A stretch of 64,000 bases of DNA from positions 248,001-312,000 of the forward strand of contig NZ_FONV01000004.1 of NCBI RefSeq assembly GCF_900113015.1. Direction: 5' to 3'. Under the pieces are notes generated by a model that was given only the letters and a program-made list of their open reading frames with translations, was not told the origin of the DNA and ran no database searches. Positions within the stretch are counted from its first letter, which is position 1. Each line of letters begins with the position of its first letter. Below, one piece after another: positions 25,159-32,619 of the stretch. Origin of the DNA: Actinoplanes philippinensis. Lineage in GTDB: Bacteria; Actinomycetota; Actinomycetes; Mycobacteriales; Micromonosporaceae. The position numbers and the translations under genes are program-made.

Positions 25159-26225
25159 ATGATCACCCCTCGGCGCCAGAGCGTGAGTGTGTGCAGATGC
25201 CGGTCCCGCAGTCGCGGTGACAGGTTCACGGCCTCCTCCAGGAGGTCGGCGGCGCGTTCCAGCGCGCCCGGCCGGCGCGCCAGCGTGAAGGCCTCGTCGG
25301 CGAGGGCCTGGGCCCGCGACCCCGGCCTCTCGGCGGATTTCTCCCGGGGCACGTCCACCGGCCGGGCCGGCACGGTCAGCGCGGTACGCCGGGCGCGCAG
25401 CAGGTCGGCCAGCGCCCGCCCGGTGGGCGGGCGGTCCTTCGGGTCCACCGCGAGGGCGGCCATCAGGATCTTGTCGAGGGCGGGGTCCACATCCGCGTTG
25501 TACGCGCTGGGCGGCAACAGGGGACGCTGGAACCGGACCATCGAGAAGGACGAGAACTGCCCGCCGTCGTGGTAGGGAATGTGGTTGGTGAGCAGCAGGA
25601 ACGCGATCGTGCCGACCGACCACACGTCGCTGGCGCACGAGTAGCCCTGATGCTTGAGCACCTCCGGCGCCATGAACGCGTAGGTGCCCTGCGCGCTGGC
25701 CAGGTGGGTGAACGGGTCGGCCCGCTTGGCCAGGCCGAAGTCGCTGACCCGGACCCGCATCCCGGTGCCGTCGTAGCCGATCAGGATGTTCGCCAGGGTC
25801 AGGTCGCGGTGCACGATCGGCGGGATCTGGGTGTGTGCCGCGGCCAGCCCCTCGGCGATCTGCTCGACGATCTCGACGACCAGGTCCACCGGCACCTGCG
25901 ACTGGTAGGACCGGGACAGCCGTTCCAGGCTGCCGCCCGCCACGTACTCCATGGTGAAGAAACCGCGCAGGCCGGCCGCCGTCTCGACGATGTTGGCGTC
26001 GAACAGCCGGACGATGTTGGGGTGGCCCAGGGTGGACAGCAGCTGCGCCTCGCCGAGCATCTCGCGGGTCTTCTCCAGGGAGGCGACCTGCTTGAACAGC
26101 TTCATCGCCTGCCAGCCGAGATACTCGTGGCGGACCCGGTGCACCTCGGCGAACGCGCCCTCGCCGAGCAGCCTGTCGATGACCAGCGTGTCGGTCACGC
26201 GGTCGCCGCTGGACAGCAGGGTCAT
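25155..26225 (-). CDS. serine/threonine protein kinase, soluble
   Basis: 356 residues with a Hanks-type kinase domain at about 12-275: Gly-rich loop LLGEGAFAEVHRV, Lys42 (AMKLF), catalytic loop HRDLTLANIL (139-148), DFG at 162-164 and an APE segment YAFMAPEVLK. The usual Lys of HRDLKxxN is Thr here; the base Asp and metal Asn are kept, so activity is likely but atypical. The C-terminal 80 residues are helical and TPR-like. There is no membrane segment. ATG overlaps the FHA gene stop (ATGA). Its target may be the FHA protein or Hsp70 encoded beside it. Confidence 0.9.
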   Translation of the reverse strand: MTLLSSGDRVTDTLVIDRLLGEGAFAEVHRVRHEYLGWQAMKLFKQVASLEKTREMLGEAQLLSTLGHPNIVRLFDANIVETAAGLRGFFTMEYVAGGSLERLSRSYQSQVPVDLVVEIVEQIAEGLAAAHTQIPPIVHRDLTLANILIGYDGTGMRVRVSDFGLAKRADPFTHLASAQGTYAFMAPEVLKHQGYSCASDVWSVGTIAFLLLTNHIPYHDGGQFSSFSMVRFQRPLLPPSAYNADVDPALDKILMAALAVDPKDRPPTGRALADLLRARRTALTVPARPVDVPREKSAERPGSRAQALADEAFTLARRPGALERAADLLEEAVNLSPRLRDRHLHTLTLWRRGVIM

Positions 26226-26974
26226 GACACACCGCACACGTTGAGCCGGTAACCGATGCCCTTGACCGTCTCCAGGATCTCCGGGGCCGACGGGTCGGGC
26301 TCGATGCTGCGGCGCACGGCCCGGACCACCCCGGCGAGATCCACCCGGGTGTACGCCCGGTGTGACGCCCACTCCTCGCGGGCCCCCCACAGTGCCGTGA
26401 TCAGCTCGGCGTGGTCGCAGGCCACCGCGGCCCCGTCGGCGCTGCGGCCGACCATGTAGCGCAGCAGCTGATGCCCCTGCGGCCGCAGGCCGGTCACCGG
26501 CGTCTCGACGCCGTTCACGATGCGGTAGGCGCGGGCCGACACCCAGTCGTAGCGCAGGCTCGCGACCGGCCGCGGCGGCGGGAGCAGCGCGCCCGCCGGG
26601 GCCTGCTGGGTGGTGTGCGGGTCGAGGAAGACGAGCTGCCAGTAGAGCGGCTCGCCGTCCGGGGTCATGTCGCCGAGGATGAGGATCACGTCGCCGTGCT
26701 GGACGCGCCGCCGGCCGAGCAGCCGCTCGGTGGTGTCTCGGGAGCGCAGCAGGGTTCCGTTGACGCTGGCGTTGTCGGTCACCATCCACACCCCTTCCAC
26801 CAGATCGAGCGAACAGTGCAGGCGGCCCACCCAGCGTTGCGGGTCGGGGCTGAGCGCCACGTCGGGAGACTGCTCGGGCGCGCGGCGGCCGATGGTCACC
26901 GTCTCGCCGTCGAGTTCGATGCCGCGGGTCACGCCGTCGGGCGACGTGATCCGCAGCGCTACCGTGCCGGCCAC
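26222..26974 (-). CDS. FHA domain fused to OmpR-type winged helix
   Basis: 250 residues. Residues 8-115 form an FHA phosphothreonine-binding domain (VTIGRRAPEQSPD, WVGRLHCSLDLVEG, NASVNGTLL). Residues 155-246 look like a transcriptional-regulator winged helix of the OmpR/PhoB C-terminal type (RPQGHQLLRYMVGRSADG, TRVDLAGVVRAVRRSIEPDP, ending VKGIGYRL). The protein could bind a site phosphorylated by the neighbouring kinase and change transcription. The GTG start at 26974 overlaps the upstream gene by 16 bp. Upstream of the operon is a triple 11-bp-spaced repeat of the kind such domains bind. Confidence 0.85.
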   Translation of the reverse strand: MAGTVALRITSPDGVTRGIELDGETVTIGRRAPEQSPDVALSPDPQRWVGRLHCSLDLVEGVWMVTDNASVNGTLLRSRDTTERLLGRRRVQHGDVILILGDMTPDGEPLYWQLVFLDPHTTQQAPAGALLPPPRPVASLRYDWVSARAYRIVNGVETPVTGLRPQGHQLLRYMVGRSADGAAVACDHAELITALWGAREEWASHRAYTRVDLAGVVRAVRRSIEPDPSAPEILETVKGIGYRLNVCGVS

Positions 26975-28347
26975 ACGACCCTCACGGCCGTCTCGGCGGG
27001 CGCCGGCGCACCGGCCGGGGTGGTGGCGACCACGGCGGCCGGCGGCGGCGCCGACCGGTTGTCGCCGTCGCAGTCGGCGAGGCCGAGGCAGACGCCGAGC
27101 AGGATCGAGCCGATCGTGATGATCGCGCCCCACGGGGTGCTCCCGCCGCTGTCCGCGCCGACCCGGACACGCGCGCCGGAGGCTCGCAGCTGCGCGGTCA
27201 CCCGGTCGATCTCGGCGACCGCGCCGGGCAGGTCGGCGAGGCGCACCCGCATGTGCGCCGCCAGGTTGCCGGCCGCGGTGTGCTGCCCCGAACGCGCCAG
27301 GAAGGTGATCTGATCGAGCAGGTCGGACAGGCCCTGGGCGTTCTCCCGGAACGCGTCCCGGTTCTCCCGGATGGTGGCCCGGGTCTGCGGGTTGATCGCC
27401 AGCGCCTCGGCGTCGTTGAGCAGGTCGTCGTACCTGTCGTCGAGGGGGCCGCACACCTCGAAGACACGGTTGGCGCAGTTGTTGTAGGCGATCGCGACGA
27501 CCTCGCAGGCGTTGGCCGTACGGCGGAACTCGTCCGGCGGGAGCAGGGCGCGCAGCCGCAGCAGCGTCATCGGCAGGCCCCGGGTGTTCTCGATGGCCGC
27601 GTCCAGGTCGCCGTCGTCGAGCAGCTCCCGGGTCTTGCGGACGCCGGCCTCGATCGTCTCGTAGAGCGGGGCGGCCGCCTCGGCCAGCATGTCGCCGGCC
27701 AGGTCGGCCCGCCCGATCCAGCCGTGCACGCAGCGGGCCAGCGGCTCCGGGTTGTCCGACGCGACGGCGAGCGTGACCAGCGGGCGCAGCAGCGCGGCGG
27801 GCAGCCCGGCACGCAGCTCGTCGATGACCGTCTCGTCCAGGCGCCGGTCGCCGAGCTTGCCGACCCGGTGGCGCATGTGGTCCCAGGTGGCGTTGCGCCG
27901 GATCACCCCGTCCCACAGGCGGGCCGCCTCGGACCACAGCCGGTCCAGGTCGGCCCGGTCGGCGCCGGGCGGGTCGAGCTTGCTGAACTCCTGGTCGAGG
28001 GCCATCCCGTGGGCGATCGCCGCCTTGTCGTGCTCGCTGTGCAGCGACGACGGGCAGCCGCAGTCGCTGCCCGGCACGTCCCAGAGCCAGAACAGCTCGT
28101 CGACCAGCCGATATCGCGGATCCTCGAGCAGCCGGTCGAACGCCGCGCGCACCTCCTCGGCGTCCACATCGGACGGGATCCGGTCCACGTCGGCGCCCAT
28201 GCTCATCGCCGCGACCACCTGCTGCCGGCGCTGCCGGATGGCCCGATGGTCGGCGACCGTCGGCAACCCCGTGACGCGGAAGGCGTTCAGGCGGAACAGA
28301 TCCGGACCGGCGGCGGCCCGCAACACGTCGGCCGTCGTCTCTGCCAT
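26959..28347 (-). CDS. single-TM protein with J-like N-terminus
   Basis: 462 residues, not assignable to a characterised family. The opening (about 18-90: DLFRLNAFRVTGLPT, IRQRRQQVVAAM, FDRLLEDPRYRLVDELFWLW) has the helix layout of a J domain but lacks the HPD tripeptide. A long helical middle follows (100-400). One membrane segment lies at about 408-428 (IITIGSILLGVCLGLADC) and a 35-residue Ala/Pro tail follows. It is the first gene of the Hsp70-kinase operon. It may recruit the Hsp70 to the membrane; this is inference from context and fold pattern. Confidence 0.7.
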   Translation of the reverse strand: MAETTADVLRAAAGPDLFRLNAFRVTGLPTVADHRAIRQRRQQVVAAMSMGADVDRIPSDVDAEEVRAAFDRLLEDPRYRLVDELFWLWDVPGSDCGCPSSLHSEHDKAAIAHGMALDQEFSKLDPPGADRADLDRLWSEAARLWDGVIRRNATWDHMRHRVGKLGDRRLDETVIDELRAGLPAALLRPLVTLAVASDNPEPLARCVHGWIGRADLAGDMLAEAAAPLYETIEAGVRKTRELLDDGDLDAAIENTRGLPMTLLRLRALLPPDEFRRTANACEVVAIAYNNCANRVFEVCGPLDDRYDDLLNDAEALAINPQTRATIRENRDAFRENAQGLSDLLDQITFLARSGQHTAAGNLAAHMRVRLADLPGAVAEIDRVTAQLRASGARVRVGADSGGSTPWGAIITIGSILLGVCLGLADCDGDNRSAPPPAAVVATTPAGAPAPAETAVRVVWPAR

Positions 28348-28411
28348 GCGCCCACCTCACCTTTCGTGCCGCTTCCATCCCCAGGACCTCAGTCTCGTAC
28401 GGGCACCGGCG

Positions 28412-28449
28412 TCCAAGCGATGGAAAGGAGTTGGAAGTCGTTTGGATGC
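28412..28449. promoter_or_regulatory. triple TGGA heptamer direct repeat (OmpR/SARP-type site)
   Basis: TGGAAAG (28421), TGGAAGT (28432) and TGGATGC (28443) are direct repeats exactly 11 bp apart. An inverted TCCAA copy lies at 28412-28416. Eleven-bp spaced heptamers are the usual target of OmpR-type and SARP activators. The site lies 74-102 bp upstream of the Hsp70 operon start and also upstream of the divergent methyltransferase gene. Confidence 0.6.
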
Positions 28450-28574
28450 ACGGCGCCGGACGGCGTCCACGGTAGACATCCAACACCAGTTCACCCGCTT
28501 TCGAGGGGCACGGCGACATCCCCGGCCGCGGCACGCTCTTGCGCCGGCGACGGCGTACGGCGTACAACGTGGCC

Positions 28575-29357
28575 ATGCCGCCCACGGACGAGCAGCTTCG
28601 ACCGGACATCCCGCACGCCGCCCGCATCTGGAACCACTGGATGGGCGGCACCGACAACTTCCCCGCCGACCGGGCCGCCGGTGACGCGGTCGCGCAGGTC
28701 TATCCGGAGATCGTGCTGATGGCCCGCCAGTCGCGGCGGTTCCTCATCCGGGCCGTACGCCACCTGGCCGCCGACGCCGGCATCCGCCAGTTCCTCGACA
28801 TCGGCACCGGCCTGCCCACCATGCAGAACACCCACGAGGTCGCCCGGGCCGTCGCGCCGGGCTCGCGGGTCGTCTACGTCGACAACGACCCGCTCGTGCT
28901 CCGCCACGCCCGGGCGCTGATGGCCGGCGACGCGCACTCCGGCCGGATCGTGCACATCGACGCCGACTACCACGATCCCGAGCGGATCCTGGCCGCCGCC
29001 GCGGAGACCCTCGACCTCACCGAACCGGTCGGCGTGATGTTCATGGGCGTCCTCGGCTACGAGCCGGACCTGCGGGTCGTGACCTCGATCGTGGACCGTG
29101 TCATGGCCGCGGTGCCGTCCGGCAGCCACCTGGTGCTGTGGGACGGCACGAACACCACACCGGCCGTGGTCGAGGGCGCCCGCCGCCTCGCCGAGAGCGG
29201 CGGGGTCCCCTACGTCCTGCGCAGCCCGGAGCAGATCGCCGGCCTGTTCCACGGCCTCGACCTGGTCGATCCGGGCTTCGTGCAGCTTCCCGCCTGGCGT
29301 TCCGACGACGAGCCCGCCTGGCTCGACGCCTACGGCGCCGTAGCCCGAAAACCATGA
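28575..29357 (+). CDS. SAM-dependent methyltransferase (DUF574/Methyltransf_19)
   Basis: 260 residues of a family confined to actinomycetes. Conserved parts include HAARIWNHWMGGTDNFPADR, the SAM-binding loop QFLDIGTGLPTMQNTHEVA, VVYVDNDPLVLRHARALM, and ADYHDPERILA. Substrates are unknown. ATG 28575 is the best start. It diverges from the Hsp70 operon, sharing its 227-bp control region, and is followed by a hairpin shared with the convergent efflux gene. Confidence 0.93.
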   Translation: MPPTDEQLRPDIPHAARIWNHWMGGTDNFPADRAAGDAVAQVYPEIVLMARQSRRFLIRAVRHLAADAGIRQFLDIGTGLPTMQNTHEVARAVAPGSRVVYVDNDPLVLRHARALMAGDAHSGRIVHIDADYHDPERILAAAAETLDLTEPVGVMFMGVLGYEPDLRVVTSIVDRVMAAVPSGSHLVLWDGTNTTPAVVEGARRLAESGGVPYVLRSPEQIAGLFHGLDLVDPGFVQLPAWRSDDEPAWLDAYGAVARKP

Positions 29358-29381
29358 CCCTCATGGGGTACGGACGACCCG

Positions 29382-29401
29382 CCGCCGTTGATCGACGGCG
29401 G
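29382..29401. terminator. bidirectional hairpin between convergent genes
   Basis: CCGCCGT (29382-29388) and ACGGCGG (29395-29401) form a 7-bp GC-rich stem with a 6-nt loop between the methyltransferase and efflux-pump stop codons. Confidence 0.55.
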
Positions 29402-29416
29402 GCATCGTGCGCTCTT

Positions 29417-30709
29417 TCAGTGGACGGCGGCCACGGCGGCTGCCGGGGTGTGGGCGGGCAGGCGGTGCGGCTGGACCACGAGGAAGCAGACCAGGGTGGC
29501 GGCGAGCATGCCCCCGAAGACGACGACGGCCATCGCCACCTCGCCGACGCCGAGCACACCGACCAACGGGGCGGCCAGCGCGCCGACACCGAACTGGACC
29601 GCTCCGAGCAGGGCCGCCGCGGTCCCGGCCGCCTCGCCGTGACGTGACAGCGCCAGCGCGGGCGCGTTCGGCATCGCCAGACCGACCGTCGCGAGGACCA
29701 GCCACAGCGGGATCAGGATGCCGGCCAGCCCGCCGGCGCCGGTGATCGCCGTGACCAGGAACACCAGCCCGAACACCAGCCCCGCCACCAGCGACGCGCT
29801 CATGATCTGCTGGGGCGACCAGCGGCGCAGCAGCCGGACGTTGAACTGGGTGGCCCCGATCAGACCGACGGCGCCACCCGCGAAGATCAGGGCGAACTGC
29901 TGCTCACTCATCCCGTACCCGTCCTGGAAGACGTACGACGAGCCGCTCACGTAGGCGAACAGCGCCGCCATCGCCAGCCCCGCGACCAGGATCAGGCCCA
30001 CGTACACCCGGTCGGTGAACAGGCGGCCGTAGTCACGCACGGTGCCCAGCACTCCCCCGCTGCGGCGCGCCGCGGGCGGCAGCGTCTCCGGCAGGACCAG
30101 GGCCGACACCGCGCTGATCGTGACCGCGACGACGGTCAGCACCACGAACACGCCGCGCCACGACGTCCAGTTCAGGACCAGGCCGCCGATCGTCGGCGCG
30201 AGGATCGGGGCGACCCCGACGACGAGCATCAGCCGGGAGAAGAGACGGGCCGCGGCGTTGTCGGTGAACAGGTCACGCACCATCGCCATGGCCACGACCG
30301 CGGCCGCCGCGGCGCCGAGGCCCTGCAGCACCCGCAGTGTGCCGAGAACGGCGACGTTCGGCGCGATCACGCAGAACACCGAGGCGAGCATGTGCACCGC
30401 GATACCACCGAGCAGCGGCCAGCGACGGCCGAACGCGTCCGACAACGGGCCGACCAGCAGCTGACCGAACGCCAGCCCGACCAGGGTCCCGGTCAGCGTC
30501 AGCTGAACGGCGGCGGCCGTGGTGTGCAGGTCGGCGGTGATCGCCGGGAGCGACGGCAGGTACATGTCGATGGTGAGCGGCCCGAGCGCGGTCAGCAGGC
30601 CGAGCACGAGGACGATCCGGAAGCGGCGGCCTGCGGGCAGCAGCTCACCGGGCGAGAGGCCGGCGTCGGGCGGGGTCACGGTGCGAGTTGAAGCCACACT
30701 CAGCGACAA
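29417..30709 (-). CDS. Bcr/CflA-family MFS multidrug transporter
   Basis: 430 residues, 12 hydrophobic segments. Bcr/CflA hallmarks are GPLTIDMYLPSLPAITADL, LVGPLSDAFGRRWPLLGG and RVLQGLGAAAAAVVAMAMVR. These pumps export drugs such as bicyclomycin, sulfonamides or chloramphenicol using the proton gradient. The start is uncertain: TTG 30709 gives the longest form, while GTG 30697 and GTG 30679 are also possible and none has a clear ribosome binding site. It stands as a single gene. Confidence 0.88.
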   Translation of the reverse strand: MSLSVASTRTVTPPDAGLSPGELLPAGRRFRIVLVLGLLTALGPLTIDMYLPSLPAITADLHTTAAAVQLTLTGTLVGLAFGQLLVGPLSDAFGRRWPLLGGIAVHMLASVFCVIAPNVAVLGTLRVLQGLGAAAAAVVAMAMVRDLFTDNAAARLFSRLMLVVGVAPILAPTIGGLVLNWTSWRGVFVVLTVVAVTISAVSALVLPETLPPAARRSGGVLGTVRDYGRLFTDRVYVGLILVAGLAMAALFAYVSGSSYVFQDGYGMSEQQFALIFAGGAVGLIGATQFNVRLLRRWSPQQIMSASLVAGLVFGLVFLVTAITGAGGLAGILIPLWLVLATVGLAMPNAPALALSRHGEAAGTAAALLGAVQFGVGALAAPLVGVLGVGEVAMAVVVFGGMLAATLVCFLVVQPHRLPAHTPAAAVAAVH

Positions 30710-30758
30710 GGAGGCCCGGCGGGTGGTTCTTCCGCCCTCACCCGGATGGTAACGCTGC

Positions 30759-31538
30759 TCACAAATCGGCCGCCCGGACCCGCGCCGACAGCTCCGGCCA
30801 CAGCGATGGACCAGCGCCGATGGTCAGCTCGGTGGTGTAGTCGGGCCCGTGCCCGCCGAGGGTGACACCGGCCTCACGGGCGATCAGCGCACCCGCCGCG
30901 ATGTCCCACAGTTTCGTGTCCAGCGCCAGCCCGCCGTCGAGCCGGCCGGCCGCCTGGTAGACGAGGTTCAGCGCGGCCGGGATCCGGCGGATGTCCCCGG
31001 AGAGCGGCAGCAGCTCCCGCAGGAGCCGCCCGGCCCGCGCCTTGGTCGCCGGATTCGGCTGGAAGCTGACGCCGATCAGCGCCTCGGCCAGCGGCGGCCC
31101 ACCCGACACCCGGATCGGCTCCCCGTTGAGCAGCGCCCCACCACCGTCGACCGCGCTGAACGTCTCCCCCGCCGCCGGGTCATGAACGACCGCCATCCGA
31201 GGCGAGTCCCCCTGGTAGAGGGCGATGCACACGGACCACGGCCCGGTCCGGCTCACATAGTTGCGCGTCCCGTCGAGCGGATCGACGATCCAGGTCCAGC
31301 CGCTGCCCCCGGACCGCCCGTGCCCCTCCTCGGCCTGCATGGCGTCATCCGGCCAGGCCCCATGGACCCCGTCCACGATGAGCTGCTCACTCGCGATGTC
31401 GACATCGGAGACCACATCGTTGGCATGCGCCTTGGGCGCCCCCATCCGAAGCGTGTCCCGCCGCTCAAGCTGCAGCCGCCCGGCCCGAACCGCCAACCCG
31501 GCGGCAAGCTCACGCGCAGCCTCAAGATCTCTGGTCAT
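30759..31538 (-). CDS. inositol monophosphatase-family phosphatase
   Basis: 259 residues with the Li+-sensitive phosphatase motifs: the metal-site Asp in NDVVSDVDIASEQL, AEEGHG, WIVDPLDGTRNYV, and the C-terminal LALDTKLWDIAAGALIAREAG. It should remove phosphate from inositol-1-phosphate or a related sugar phosphate; histidinol phosphate is an alternative. ATG 31538 begins the conserved domain. The frame stays open far upstream through a low-complexity repeat region, which I exclude. Confidence 0.9.
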   Translation of the reverse strand: MTRDLEAARELAAGLAVRAGRLQLERRDTLRMGAPKAHANDVVSDVDIASEQLIVDGVHGAWPDDAMQAEEGHGRSGGSGWTWIVDPLDGTRNYVSRTGPWSVCIALYQGDSPRMAVVHDPAAGETFSAVDGGGALLNGEPIRVSGGPPLAEALIGVSFQPNPATKARAGRLLRELLPLSGDIRRIPAALNLVYQAAGRLDGGLALDTKLWDIAAGALIAREAGVTLGGHGPDYTTELTIGAGPSLWPELSARVRAADL

Positions 31539-31757
31539 CACCGCCCAGGCTAATCCGCCCGCCCTCCCCGGCCGGCCCGACCCCTCGACCCCGGCCCGCC
31601 CCCTCGACCCCGGCCCACCGCCACCACCGAGGGCATCTCCGGCTGGTCGTGGCCGCTGTTCCACCGAGCGGGCAACAGCACTCACGGCCGGCCGAGCGAG
31701 GTCGACGACCGGGCAGCCCCGCAGGCAGTCCCGGCCACAGGCACACCCAACCGAAGA

Positions 31758-31866
31758 CAGACCGAACCGTAGGCACACCCCACCCGAGGCAGACCGAACC
31801 GTAGGCACACCCCACCCGAAGCAGACCGAACCGTAGGCACACCCCACCCGAAGCAGACCGAACCGA
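31758..31866. repeat. 32-bp tandem repeat
   Basis: Units of 32 bp beginning CAGACCGAACCGTAGGCACA start at 31758, 31790 and 31822, with a partial fourth at 31854. The copies are nearly identical. Decayed relatives continue to about 32215. Confidence 0.85.
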
Positions 31867-32416
31867 AGGCAGGACCGTAGGAAGACCCGACCGTGGGCAG
31901 GCCCGACCGTGGGCAAAGGCGATCCGCGGCTGGCCCAACCCGAGGCAGGTCTGACCCGAGGCAAATCCACCGGCAGGCACGACCGGACCGTAGGCAAACC
32001 AATCGCAGGCATGCCCACCGGCAGACAGGTCCGACCGCAGGCAAGCCCACCCGGCAGGCACGCCCGAACCGTTGGCGGACCCACTTGAGCAAACCCGGCC
32101 GAAGCAGGCCGGACCGAACCGTAGGCACGTGGGCACGCCCAACCGTGGGCACGCCCAACCGTAGGCACGCCCAACTATAGGCACGCCCAACCATAGGCAG
32201 ACCCGACGGGCACGCCCGACCGGAGGGGAGGAAATCGGGCGGGGCGGCGGCGAGACGGGGTGGGGGCCGGGGCGGGGCAGGCGGCGGCGAGTCGGGCAGG
32301 CGGGCGGCGGGCGGCCGGCGAGCAGGCGGGAGGGCGGGCGGCGAGCGAGCAGTCGGGCGGGCGGCGAGCAGGCGAGCAGTCGGGCGAGCGGCGAGCAGGA
32401 GCGCGGCGGCGAGGCA

Positions 32417-32573
32417 GGGCCGGGCAGGGCCGGGCAGGGCCGGGCAGGGCCGGGCAGGGCAGGGCGGGCAGGGCCGGGCAGGGCAGGGCAGGGCCGGGCA
32501 GGGCAGGGCAGGGCCGGGCAGGGCCGGGCAGGGCCGGGCAGGGCCGGGCAGGGCCGGGCAGGGCCGGGCAGGG
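32417..32573 (+). repeat. G-run array, (GGGCAGGGCC)n
   Basis: A 10-bp unit GGGCAGGGCC, with some 5-6 bp variants, gives 32 runs of GGG separated by one to three bases on the plus strand. This can fold into several G-quadruplexes. It lies just downstream of the GPH transporter stop. Confidence 0.85.
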
Positions 32574-32619
32574 CCGAGCCGAGCCGAGCCGGGGTGAGCC
32601 GAGCCGAGCCGGGGTGAGG

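Larger units (their letters stand above)
31539..32619. other. about 1.1 kb of non-coding low-complexity repeats
   Basis: No credible gene. Open frames here encode only low-complexity strings dictated by the repeats. From the left there is a C-rich stretch (31550-31640), 32-bp repeats, many decayed copies of CCGTAGGCA and CCGTGGGCA (about 31870-32215), a GCGAGCAGGCG-type stretch (32280-32400), the G-run array, and GCCGAGCCGAGCCGGGGTGA twice (about 32574-32617). Confidence 0.75.

Noticed and set aside
31539..32174. Upstream extension of the inositol phosphatase frame
   Set aside because: The extra 212 codons come from the 32-bp and related repeats (VPTVGRA, CLRFGL strings). A good ATG lies at the start of the conserved domain.
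31539..32619. Possible CRISPR array in the repeat region
   Set aside because: The repeats are adjacent tandem copies without unique spacers of constant length, and no cas genes are nearby.
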